A stretch of 32,743 bases of DNA from an uncultured bacterium. GTDB taxonomy: Bacteria > Bipolaricaulota > Bipolaricaulia > RBG-16-55-9 > DRJF01. Location of the stretch: assembly GCA_913053845.1 (NCBI GenBank), contig CAJXGD010000027.1, positions 1 through 32,743 on the forward strand, given 5' to 3'. Of this stretch, positions 25,147-32,743 are shown piece by piece (positions within the stretch are counted from its first letter, which is position 1; every line of letters starts with the position of its first letter). The notes beneath the pieces were generated by a model, which was not told the DNA's origin, searched no databases, and saw only the letters and a program-made list of their open reading frames with translations. Made by a program: the position numbers and the translations under genes.

Positions 25147-25656
25147 ATGGGGCTGAAAACTAAATATTGGCGAGCGCTGGTCTTGGGAGTGGTGCTCCTC
25201 AGCGTCGGCCTGCTGCCCGCCGGGACGGCCTGGGGACAGACGAGCCCACCGACGGTAGAGGTGGCACCGGCGAGCAACACCAGCGGGCTGGGGGTGGGTC
25301 TCAAGCTCAGCGGAGATCTGATCCCCTTCGTGATGCTGCGTCTCAGCCATCAGCTCGCCCTGGAGGTCGGCCTGCCGCTTAGCGCGCTGGGCAGCGGCCT
25401 GTTGGCGATGATGCTGGATATTAAGTTCTTCCTTCCCCTGGAGAGCCTGCCGCTCAAGCCCTTCCTGGGCGGAGGGGTGACCTTTGCCATGGGTGGGGTA
25501 GGAGCCGGGATTGGGGTGCTGATCGTACCCAGCGTGATCGGAGGCGCCGAATTTCAGTTTCCCACTTTCCCCTTGAGCCTCTTCGTCGAGGCGGGGCTCT
25601 CCCCCGGTGCGCCGGCCACCCTCTCGGTGGCCCTGGGGGCACGCTATGACTTCTAG
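25147..25656 (+). CDS. Small predicted outer-membrane barrel protein (first of a pair)
   Basis: A 169-residue protein with a signal peptide (residues 1-30, ending AWGQ) and alternating amphipathic beta-strand sequence rich in Gly, Leu and Ala (LGVGLKLSGDLIPFVMLRLS, FLGGGVTFAMGGVGAGIGVL). It ends GARYDF: the terminal Phe is typical of barrel proteins recognised by the BAM complex. No family was recognised. GGGAGGCGAT precedes the ATG. It is probably a paralogue of the next gene, which ends GGRYDF. Confidence 0.7.
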   Translation: MGLKTKYWRALVLGVVLLSVGLLPAGTAWGQTSPPTVEVAPASNTSGLGVGLKLSGDLIPFVMLRLSHQLALEVGLPLSALGSGLLAMMLDIKFFLPLESLPLKPFLGGGVTFAMGGVGAGIGVLIVPSVIGGAEFQFPTFPLSLFVEAGLSPGAPATLSVALGARYDF

Positions 25657-25690
25657 GTCCACAATAATCAGAGAAAGGGAGTTTTAGCTC

Positions 25691-26173
25691 ATGAAGAAAA
25701 TGCTGATATTGGTCGTGCTGGTCACCCTGCTCACCTCGGCTCTTGTTGCCACACCAGCTCTAGCTGCTCCTACCTTGCAGATGGCTCCTGCCCTACATCC
25801 GGGCATCGGCCTGCAATTCCCGCTGGCCGCGCTGGCCTCGCTGCGCCTGGGTGACCATCTGGCCCTAGAGGCCTCGATGCCCTTCGCTTTTAGCGGCCTG
25901 GTCTCCTTCGAGGCCTCGCTGGATGCCAAGCTCTATTTGGGAACGGTCACCGTGGCCAAGTTGACCTTGCGACCCTTCATCGGCGCGGGGGCCACGCTCA
26001 TCGCAGTTGTCGGCCGCTGGGTCCCGGGGGCGCGCTTGCTCGCCGGCCTGGAGTACCGGACACCGCAGTTGCCGGTTGATATTTTTGCCCAGATCACCGG
26101 CTCGCTGATCAGCAGCGGCTCACCCTCAGTGATCTCCGTCGCCGGCAGCCTGGGCGGACGCTATGATTTCTGA
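25691..26173 (+). CDS. Small predicted outer-membrane barrel protein (second of a pair)
   Basis: A 160-residue protein with a clear signal peptide (MKKMLILVVLVTLLTSALVA to ALAA at about 26). Beta-rich segments follow (LGDHLALEASMPFAFSGLV, LRPFIGAGATLIAVVGRW) and the end is GGRYDF. Segment order parallels the preceding protein: LALEASMPF versus LALEVGLPL, LRPFIGAGAT versus LKPFLGGGVT. A tandem duplication is likely. The start follows AAAGGGAG. No function can be assigned beyond a probable outer-membrane location. Confidence 0.7.
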   Translation: MKKMLILVVLVTLLTSALVATPALAAPTLQMAPALHPGIGLQFPLAALASLRLGDHLALEASMPFAFSGLVSFEASLDAKLYLGTVTVAKLTLRPFIGAGATLIAVVGRWVPGARLLAGLEYRTPQLPVDIFAQITGSLISSGSPSVISVAGSLGGRYDF

Positions 26174-26273
26174 GTGTAAGGGCGATCACAAACTTAAAAG
26201 GGAGGTGCTGTTAAAGTAATAGAGGCCGGTCATTAAACAGAGAGGAGCATAAACGAATTAAGGAGGAAGCACG

Positions 26274-26753
26274 GTGGCAAATCGAAGGGTGACAGGTATA
26301 CCTAGCCTAGAGAGTACTTTGTTGTTGCTGTCAGAAGAATCCAAGATGGAAGAATACGAGATACAGGCGATCGCCTACTGGCTTAATGGAGAGATCGAGG
26401 TAGAGGGACAACGTTTGTTCTGCGATGCAGATTTCACTCAGAAATATGGTGGAATCCACAGCTGGCAAATTAAGAAGAGTCTCTTCTGGCTTCGATACAA
26501 TGGGTGGGTGCGGTACAACGAGCAAAGTAATGGAGAGCCTACTCTCCTTTACGAGATTACTGAGGAGGGAAGGAAAGCTGTGCAAACAATTACAAAGGAG
26601 CAAAGCTCTAAAGGAAAGCTAACAACCCAACTGATAAAGGAGCTAGAGCTACATCTAGAAAATAGGAAAGAGCACCAGATATTAGATATCAATGAAAGAT
26701 TTGACGAATGCAAGAAGAGGTTCTTACAAATGCAAGAGGCAATACCCCTGTAA
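26274..26753 (+). CDS. Hypothetical protein, winged-helix-like, first gene of AT-rich island
   Basis: A 159-residue protein of unknown family. A GTG start with AAGGAGG 8 nt upstream is well supported. The middle (KYGGIHSWQIKKSLFWLRYNGWVRYNE ... YEITEEGRKAVQTI) looks like a winged helix: a recognition-type helix, the wing and the common phrase TEEGRKA. The last 50 residues form a charged helix. Base composition and codon use are markedly more AT-rich than in the genes on either side, pointing to horizontal acquisition together with the next two genes. It lies 43 bp before the HD gene on the same strand and may regulate it or act with it. Confidence 0.65.
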   Translation: MANRRVTGIPSLESTLLLLSEESKMEEYEIQAIAYWLNGEIEVEGQRLFCDADFTQKYGGIHSWQIKKSLFWLRYNGWVRYNEQSNGEPTLLYEITEEGRKAVQTITKEQSSKGKLTTQLIKELELHLENRKEHQILDINERFDECKKRFLQMQEAIPL

Positions 26754-26796
26754 ATAACATATAATATCTCTATCCCATTCATTCCGTCTAAAGGAT

Positions 26797-28322
26797 GTGA
26801 GTAAATTGCTTGCTCTTGATGATGTACAGGAGAGAATTAAGGAATTGAGTGATTTCTGGGATCATCTCGATTTTGAAGAAAACAGCGATGTATGCGAATA
26901 CAAGCAACCACGGAAGATCTATGATACGGTTCATGGTTCAATAGAGATGCCTGGGTTTCTAGTAGACCTCCTGGACAGCCCTCCAGTTCAACGACTTGCT
27001 TTTATCCAGCAACTCGGTACAGTGCATAAACTCTATCCAACTGCTAGCTATTCACGGTTAGAGCATATCATTGGCACCTATTGGGCTGCGCGAAAGATGC
27101 TACAGGTATTAGAGAAACAGACGAGCATCACGTATGGGCTGCCGCATTGCTTCATGACATTGGCCACTTCCCTCTTTCGCATACTACTGAAAAGTTCATG
27201 CAGGGGAAGTTGGAGGGAATACAAGGCGGACTAGAGAAAGAAAATCCCTTACATACCGTTAAGGCTCATGAATTCATAGGCTATTATATTTTAAGCAGTA
27301 AGTACTTTGAGAAGAAGATCAGAAGGATTAATCAGATTTACCATGCTGATAGGGTCCAGTTAAACCTCCATAGGATACGTCAGTTTTGCCTCGGTATCTC
27401 TCTTACCAACCAAAACCAATTTCTTGCTGATATAGTTAGCGGTACAATTGATGCAGATCGTCTGGATTACTTACAACGTGATGCTCATAATATAGGATTT
27501 CCCCGTCTTGTTGATGCTGAACGGGTGTATGAAACGCTTGATGTCGGGGAACGACCTGGAGAAGACCCATTGTGGAGAATATTAGGGATTAAGAACAAAG
27601 GTATCTCTGCTGTTCTTACCTTGCTTCGGGCGAGAGAAAGGCTAAACGATGTTGTCTATAAACACCATATAACTACGCTGACAGAACAACTGGTTCTACG
27701 TGCCTTAGAGACACAGAAAGAGATTTCTGGACGTGAACTCATTGGCGCTACTGATCCAGAAATGCACAACCTTCTGAAAGACAATCCCTACTTCCAGCGC
27801 TATTTATACCGCAAACTGCCCAAGCGCTATTTCTATATCAATATAGAAGCAAAAGTGGACTCTAAACAACTGATGGAGATGGAGTCGCTTCACGGGAAGA
27901 GTGAACAAAAGACAAGAGAACTCGCTGCCGAATTGGGACTAACAAGGGAGGATGGGAAGTCTGTATTCTTTGATTTTCTAATTGAGGCGTTGAGTCGAGA
28001 ACAGAGTGAAATGGTGGAAATCTGGGTCTTCCCTACCGGGGAAATGCCAACTATCGGTACTAAAAGGCTTAGCGCGTTGCTTCAGCGAACAGATATGGCT
28101 CCTAGCCAAAAGGTTACTTTAAGGATCTACCTCGATTTTCGGTTGTTAAGGCAGAAAATTAAGGGGAACAACGACATACAAAACATAGATAAGCTTAAAC
28201 AGGAGGTGAAGAAAGCTGTATGCCAGGTCTTCAAACTAGACTCGGACAAGATTGAGGTCGAAAGAATCCCTAAGCTCTACCAGGAGAACCCAATCGATGA
28301 TCACAAGGGTGCTTCCTCTTGA
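26797..28322 (+). pseudogene. HD-domain nucleotidase (SAMHD1/dGTPase-like), split by a -1 frameshift
   Basis: Two overlapping frames make one protein of about 508 residues. Frame 26797-27234 carries the N-terminus to SRLEHIIGTYWAARKMLQVL, with the first HD histidine. The frame ending at 28322 carries LLHDIGHFPLSH (the HD pair) and IDADRLDYLQRD with the last metal ligand, then a C-terminal half of unknown fold. The switch falls near 27112-27131 and needs a -1 shift. No X-XXY-YYZ slippery heptamer in frame was seen, so a mutation or a sequencing error is most likely. If intact, it would hydrolyse dNTPs or related nucleotides. The GTG start at 26797 has AAGGA 3 nt upstream; a TTG at 26806 fits the spacing better. 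It is AT-rich and overlaps the convergent CYTH gene by 22 bp. Confidence 0.85.
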
Positions 28323-28990
28323 TCTGTAAGAAGGTCTAAACCGAAAAGCGCTTTAGCTTTCTCTGTTCGCCCGATTTCTCCTGGGAAAGTGCGCTTTAAA
28401 TCCGATCGGAATTGGCGTGTTAAGATCAGGCCATCGTCGCTGTAAACATCGGTCTCAAACTCAAAATGGTCTTGAGAACCTAGTTCTCCAGGCAGTGATG
28501 GGAACCGAAATTCATCAAACTTGATACGCAGTAGGCGCTTTCGGTCTTGATAGTAGGTCTTAATCTGTCGCTCTATCCTAACTCGGATTATCTCACGGAG
28601 GCCAACACTGGCAAGATTCTCCTGAAAGATTGGTGAGATAAGGTCTGCATATCTAGGTAGCAGTTGCCAGTCCCTCATTTGGCTAATTGCTAACGATATA
28701 CCGATATCGTTTAGTTGGTGTGTCGTCTCGTCAATTACAACGGTGTTTTGCAGATGTGCTGCAATGCGCCAGGTAACTAGAACATCCCCGTTATCGCTTC
28801 GAAAGCGCAAGTAATGACCTTTCTTAAGCAGTTTAGCACCTTCGAAGTCAAAGTAAACATCTAGAATCTGGTGATGTTCAAGGTCTCCTGCTTCAAGCCC
28901 TGGAAGACCGTATGCCTCTAGGAAGCTGAGAGCTTCAGAAGCATGTTTTGAATGTAGCGAAAGCTTCTCTTCGACTTCCTGAATGATCAT
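28301..28990 (-). CDS. CYTH-domain (triphosphate tunnel metalloenzyme) protein
   Basis: A 229-residue protein. The N-terminus has the ExExK motif (EVEEK) that defines CYTH enzymes, followed by DVYFDFEGAKLLKKGHYLRFRS, which matches the YFDT...LxxxxxxLRxR pattern, and later FEFETDVYSD with further acidic tunnel residues. CYTH proteins hydrolyse triphosphates (thiamine triphosphate, tripolyphosphate, nucleotides) or, in the CyaB group, make cAMP. The substrate here is unknown. GGTGAT lies 5 nt before the ATG at 28990; a GTG one codon earlier is possible. It is convergent with, and overlaps, the HD gene, and is equally AT-rich. An HD nucleotidase plus a triphosphate enzyme suggests shared nucleotide chemistry. 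Confidence 0.8.
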   Translation of the reverse strand: MIIQEVEEKLSLHSKHASEALSFLEAYGLPGLEAGDLEHHQILDVYFDFEGAKLLKKGHYLRFRSDNGDVLVTWRIAAHLQNTVVIDETTHQLNDIGISLAISQMRDWQLLPRYADLISPIFQENLASVGLREIIRVRIERQIKTYYQDRKRLLRIKFDEFRFPSLPGELGSQDHFEFETDVYSDDGLILTRQFRSDLKRTFPGEIGRTEKAKALFGLDLLTDQEEAPL

Positions 28991-29085
28991 CACTAATCAC
29001 CCCTTCTTGATAAGGATAAACTTACTCCATTGCATAAGTCAACTACCTCCCCGTTCTCTTAAAACGCCGGTTGTGTCAAGTGTGG

Positions 29086-29872
29086 TGTGTAAATCGAGCT
29101 CTTTCAGGATGAGCTCCGGCTAAAACCTCCTCCTCCTCCTCACTCATGCTTTTTATTCTACTCCATCGCCAGGGCACTCATCAACCTCAGGCAACTCCTC
29201 CGGTTGGAGAAAATGCGCACTACGTGATTCCGCCGCTTGAGTTCCTGCAAGAGCCGCCCCAGCCCGTTCATCGTCCTCAGCATCCGGGGTGGGGTGAGGT
29301 AGCTCTGGAAATATAAAGACCGTCAGTGCACGCTTGATCGCTTCCTTCAGCCAAGCCCTTTGGGGCACCTTGGCTCCAGCGTTCCATATGGTAGTAAGTC
29401 TGGCACCACTGCCACTTCGCTCTGGGCAAGTAGCAGGCTAAGGCTACCCGCAACTCCCGATGATCGTCAGAGACCACATACTGCACCACCCCAGGGTCCG
29501 GCCCCGTTGGAGCAGATGCGGAAGACCTCTCTCCAACTAGCTTCCTCCTCGGTCGGAGCCACCTGGACGCTGAGGATTTCCCGCCACCCCTGCTCGTCAA
29601 TCCCCACTACCACCAGTACCGTGTCGTCCTCCACCTGTCCATCCTCGCGCACATGCTCGTTAGCGGGCGTCCAGCACCAGATAGAGGTAGCGCTTCTCCA
29701 GAGACCGGCTGCGCCACCTCTCCAGCTCCTCGTCCAACTCCTGAGTCGACTGATGCTGTACCTTGGCTCTCAGATTGCGTTGAGACGTCCAAACCTCCTT
29801 TACGACTGTGATGCCTCATCTTGAAGGAGTTCTCCGGGTGTCTCAACTTCCTAAACTACCCGTTTTTACACA
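29086..29872 (-). mobile_element. Decayed IS256/mutator-type insertion sequence
   Basis: Minus-strand frames show pieces of a mutator transposase interrupted by stops and shifts. In order from the high coordinates these are: RAKVQHQSTQELDEELERW-like sequence, LYLVLDA, VREDGQVEDDTVLVVVGIDE with QGWREILSV, QYVVSDDHRELRVALACYLP, RAKWQWCQTYYHMERW, and a C-terminal NRRSCLRLMSALAME. Possible ends share TGTGTAAA (29086-29093) and its complement TTTACACA (29865-29872). The length of about 790 bp is well below a full IS256 element (about 1.3 kb), so it also has internal deletions. It forms the right border of the AT-rich island. Inactive. Confidence 0.75.
29096..29116. repeat. GAGCTC dyad near the IS end
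   Basis: Two GAGCTC hexamers (29096-29101 and 29111-29116) separated by 9 bp form a small dyad just inside the presumed end of the decayed element. Confidence 0.4.
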
Positions 29873-29971
29873 TAATACTATATATAACCCATAACGTGAC
29901 CCTTGATGGACTTAAGATTGCTTGCTGTCAGCACTTTATCCAATCGTCCAAGCACCTTTTTGGCCTCGCCC

Positions 29972-30000
29972 TTGACAACCGGTGGAGTTGGTCTTATAAT
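29972..30000 (+). promoter_or_regulatory. Perfect consensus sigma70 promoter of clpC
   Basis: TTGACA (29972-29977), a 17-bp spacer and TATAAT (29995-30000) match consensus at all 12 positions. A small dyad AGATT-GCT-AATCT (30022-30034) lies about 15 bp past the expected start and might bind a repressor. No CIRCE (TTAGCACTC-N9-GAGTGCTAA) is present. Confidence 0.85.
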
Positions 30001-30062
30001 GAAATTGGCAAACTGAATGTTAGATTGCTAATCTCAGCAGAACTACCATGAGGTGAGCGATA

Positions 30063-32501
30063 ATGATCCACTTCGACGCCTTCACCGAGAAAGCTCAAGA
30101 GCTTTTCCGCGACGCCTCCCAGCTGCTAGAGCGCTACAAGCACAACCAGCTCGATGTTGAACATCTATTCTATGTGCTGGCCGAGGAGGAGGGCGTAGGC
30201 CGCGAGCTGCTGACCAAGATGAACGTGCCGCTCCCCGGCCTGCTCAAAGATCTCGATCGCCTGTTGAGCAAAAAACCCCAGGTTTCTACTACGGTGGGCC
30301 AGCAGATATATATTACTCCTCGGCTGGAGAGCGTGGTCAAATCGGCCGAGCTGGAGGCCGAGCGCCTGAAAGATCAGTTCGTGGGCGTCGAGCATCTCCT
30401 GATCGCCATCAGCCGCGAGCCCCATCTGGAGCTGCGCCAACTGCTCGACAAATACGGCATTAGCCCCGAAACCGTCTACGGGGCATTGCGCGAGGTGCGC
30501 GGCGAGCAGCGGGTGACCGACCGCGAGGCGGAGGGCCGCTATCAGATTCTGGAGCGCTATAGCCTCAACCTCACCGAGTTAGCCCGTAAGGGGCAGCTCG
30601 ATCCGGTGATCGGCCGCGGGCGAGAGCTGCGGCGGGTAGCCCAGATACTCTCCCGGCGTCGCAAGCACAACCCGGTGCTGATCGGCGAGCCGGGCGTGGG
30701 CAAGACGGCCATCGTCGAGGGGCTGGCGCAGCGGATCATCTCCGGCGATGTGCCGGAAACCCTCAAGGATAAAGAGCTGATCTCGCTAGACATTCCGGCC
30801 ATGGTCGCCGGCTCCAAGTTTCGCGGCGAGTTCGAGGAGCGACTCAAGGCGACCATCAAGGAGGTGGAGGCCGACCACGGACATACGCTGGTCTTCATAG
30901 ATGAGCTGCACAATATCATGGGAGCCGGCGGGGCCGAGGGGGCCATTGACGCCTCCAACATCCTCAAGCCGCCGCTGGCCCGAGGCAGCTTTCAGGTGAT
31001 CGGGGCGACCACCCTGGACGAATATCGCCAGCGTATCGAGAAGGACCCTGCGCTGGAGCGGCGCTTCCAAAAAGTACTCATCGGCGAGCCCTCACCGGCT
31101 GAGACGGTCGAGATCCTGCGCGGCTTGCGCGCCAAGCTGGAGGAGCATCACCGGCTCAAGATCAGCGACGAAGCCCTGCAGGCCGCGACCAAGCTCTCGC
31201 AGCGCTATATCACCGATCGTTTTCTCCCGGATAAAGCTATCGATCTGGTGGACGAGGCGGCCTCCAAGATCCGGGTGGATCGGACCTTCACCCCGGAGAT
31301 CGAAGAGCTGGAGGGCCAGATTTCCGGCTTGTCAGAACGCCTCTCTGCGCTGGCACCCGCGCGTAAGCGGGAGAAGCTGAGCGAAAAACTGACCGAGCTG
31401 CGCGAGCAGCGGGCCAAGTTGGCCGAAGAGCATCAGGCCCGTCAGGGGCAGCAAGAGGTCACTCCCGCAGATATCGCCGAAGTCGTCTCGCTCTGGACCG
31501 GCATTCCGGCCCAGCGCATGTTGGAGGAGGAGCGGGCCAAGCTGGCCCAGATGGAGGAGCAGTTGCACCGGCGGGTCATTGACCAACAGGAGGCGGTGCG
31601 GGCGGTCTCGCAGGCGGTGCGCCGCTCGCGCGCCGGCCTGAGCGATCCCCATCGCCCCACCGGTAGCTTCCTCTTCTTGGGGCCGACGGGGGTGGGCAAG
31701 ACCGAGCTCTCCAAGGCGCTGGCCTGGTTCCTCTTCGCTGACCAGGAGGCGTTGCTGCGCATTGACATGAGCGAATACATGGAGAAGCACACCGTAGCCC
31801 GCCTGATCGGCGCTCCGCCAGGCTATGTGGGCTACGAGGAGGGCGGCCAACTGACCGAGGCGGTGCGACGCAAGCCCTATCAAGTCATTCTCTTCGACGA
31901 GATCGAGAAGGCGCACCACGATGTCTTTAACCTGCTCCTGCAACTGCTCGACGAGGGGCGGCTGACAGACGGACAGGGCCGCACAGTTGATTTTAAAAAC
32001 ACGCTGATCATCCTGACCTCCAATATCGGCTCGGAGCTGATCAGCGGCCATCCCAGCCTGGGCTTTGAGATGGGCAATGGAGACAAGACCGAGTCGCTCT
32101 CCTATGCCGAGATCAAGGAGCGGGTGTTAGGTGAGGTGCGGCATACCTTCCGGCCGGAGTTCATCAACCGCTTGGATGGGATCATCGTCTTCAAGCCGCT
32201 CTCGCCTGCCGATCTCTTGCAGATAGTGGAGCTCAAGCTGACCGAGCTGCGGGCCAAATTGTCCGAGCAGGAGATCGAGCTGGAGATCACCCAGCCGGCC
32301 AAGGAGCTGCTGGCAGAGCAGGGCTATGATCCCAACTATGGGGCACGGCCGCTGGGGCGGGTCATCCGGGACAAGCTGGAGAATGCCATCGCCACGAAGC
32401 TGATCGAGGGCAAGCTAAGTGAAGGTGATCGGGTCACGGTTGACGCCCTTGAAGGGACCTTCGTGATCAGCGAGCAGGCCGCGGAGACCGTGGAGGCTTG
32501 A
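30063..32501 (+). CDS. clpC: Clp ATPase subunit ClpC
   Basis: An 812-residue Hsp100 unfoldase with two AAA+ rings. Residues 1-145 are the Clp N-domain ([19 protein letters not shown]). Walker A1 GEPGVGKT (208-215), Walker [10 protein letters not shown], Walker A2 GPTGVGKT (540-547) and [13 protein letters not shown] are intact. The middle domain (about 407-470) is short, as in ClpC, rather than the long ClpB arm. LGF in HPSLGFEM fits the ClpP-docking loop, so it probably feeds ClpP protease. GAGGTGA precedes the ATG by 6 nt. It has a consensus promoter and stands alone after the decayed IS. No clpP or mcsA/B is in the window. Confidence 0.93.
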   Translation: MIHFDAFTEKAQELFRDASQLLERYKHNQLDVEHLFYVLAEEEGVGRELLTKMNVPLPGLLKDLDRLLSKKPQVSTTVGQQIYITPRLESVVKSAELEAERLKDQFVGVEHLLIAISREPHLELRQLLDKYGISPETVYGALREVRGEQRVTDREAEGRYQILERYSLNLTELARKGQLDPVIGRGRELRRVAQILSRRRKHNPVLIGEPGVGKTAIVEGLAQRIISGDVPETLKDKELISLDIPAMVAGSKFRGEFEERLKATIKEVEADHGHTLVFIDELHNIMGAGGAEGAIDASNILKPPLARGSFQVIGATTLDEYRQRIEKDPALERRFQKVLIGEPSPAETVEILRGLRAKLEEHHRLKISDEALQAATKLSQRYITDRFLPDKAIDLVDEAASKIRVDRTFTPEIEELEGQISGLSERLSALAPARKREKLSEKLTELREQRAKLAEEHQARQGQQEVTPADIAEVVSLWTGIPAQRMLEEERAKLAQMEEQLHRRVIDQQEAVRAVSQAVRRSRAGLSDPHRPTGSFLFLGPTGVGKTELSKALAWFLFADQEALLRIDMSEYMEKHTVARLIGAPPGYVGYEEGGQLTEAVRRKPYQVILFDEIEKAHHDVFNLLLQLLDEGRLTDGQGRTVDFKNTLIILTSNIGSELISGHPSLGFEMGNGDKTESLSYAEIKERVLGEVRHTFRPEFINRLDGIIVFKPLSPADLLQIVELKLTELRAKLSEQEIELEITQPAKELLAEQGYDPNYGARPLGRVIRDKLENAIATKLIEGKLSEGDRVTVDALEGTFVISEQAAETVEA

Positions 32502-32611
32502 AGGGCGGGATAACTGACCGTAGCATTTTCAAAGCCCCTGGATTCTCCATTAGTAAATAGCCTTGGTCAAATGACGCTCAGTGTGGTCATGTACTAGCTT
32601 CTCAATCGTAG
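32502..32611. other. Intergenic after clpC
   Basis: No gene or clear terminator seen. TGGTCA occurs twice (near 32565 and 32584), as a possible trace of an IS end. Confidence 0.3.
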
Positions 32612-32743
32612 GATGATCAGATCCTGGTCGAGACCGTGCCGGAGCACATCGAGCTGCCCGGAGCTTGCTGCCAGGTGATCCGCGGAAATGGGGCTGAGGC
32701 GGAATGGGAAGAGGCTCGGGGAATCAAGGACCGCTCTCAGAGC
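32612..32743 (+). other. Open frame running off the window, possible transposase fragment
   Basis: A 44-codon open frame begins just after an in-frame TAG at 32609 and runs to the last base. It reads DDQILVETVPEHIELPGACC and then QVIRGNGAEAEWEEARGIKD. No start codon or ribosome site is evident. The ...VEHxELPxAC... style faintly recalls the N-terminal region of some large transposases (IS66-like), but this is a guess. Confidence 0.25.

Noticed and set aside
27108..27125. Programmed -1 frameshifting in the HD gene
   Set aside because: No in-frame X-XXY-YYZ slippery heptamer or obvious downstream pseudoknot was seen; mutation or sequencing error is simpler.
29990..30062. CIRCE (HrcA) operator upstream of clpC
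   Set aside because: The dyad present (AGATT-GCT-AATCT) has neither the arm sequence nor the 9-bp spacer of CIRCE.

Overview
The window is a piece of a GC-rich chromosome (roughly 60% G+C by eye) from a bacterium with two membranes that respires nitrate. The two-membrane inference rests on an LptD-like outer-membrane barrel, an LptF/G permease and two small secreted barrel-like proteins that end in Phe. The nitrate inference rests on a complete narGHJI set with a leading di-heme cytochrome c and a NarK porter. The order cytochrome c-narG-narH-narJ-narI-narK resembles the Thermus-type respiratory cluster. I cannot name the phylum from sequence alone. No rRNA, tRNA or CRISPR array was seen.

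Layout. 1-870: endonuclease IV, cut by the window edge. 889-1089: an IS3-like transposase tail and a perfect 26-bp inverted repeat. 1171-3222: prolyl oligopeptidase. 3282-3336: three back-to-back palindromes. 3326-4657 (minus): RarA/MgsA with an apparently leaderless promoter. 4786-8781: DUF2283 protein, a glutaredoxin-like protein, and a 1163-residue LptF/G-LptD fusion with an internal signal peptide. 8880-11443: small HTH protein, di-heme cytochrome c, secreted CARDB protein and a 26-residue membrane microprotein. 11444-12874: a leader with a strong terminator, then a CaiB-type CoA-transferase. 12908-22267 (minus): the nar cluster, interrupted between narG and narH by an oppositely oriented DUF433/DUF5615 toxin-antitoxin pair. 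22463-24182 (minus): an unknown 112-residue protein and MgtE. 24361-26173: YebC and two small outer-membrane-like proteins. 26274-28990: an AT-rich accessory island with a winged-helix-like protein, a frameshifted HD nucleotidase of SAMHD1/dGTPase type, and a convergent CYTH (triphosphate tunnel) protein. 29086-29872: a decayed IS256-type element. 30063-32501: ClpC behind a consensus sigma70 promoter. The last 130 bp hold an unidentified open frame.

How the genes work together. NarC, NarI, NarH and NarG form a membrane electron chain that reduces nitrate on the cytoplasmic side; NarJ assembles NarG and NarK moves nitrate and nitrite. The LptF/G-LptD fusion would place the inner-membrane extractor and the outer-membrane inserter of lipopolysaccharide export in one translation product, probably split by signal peptidase at residue 397/398. 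RarA, endonuclease IV, ClpC, MgtE and YebC are housekeeping genes.

The most notable observations are the LptF/G-LptD polyprotein, the toxin-antitoxin pair inside the nar operon, and the HD/CYTH island as a possible nucleotide-based accessory system.
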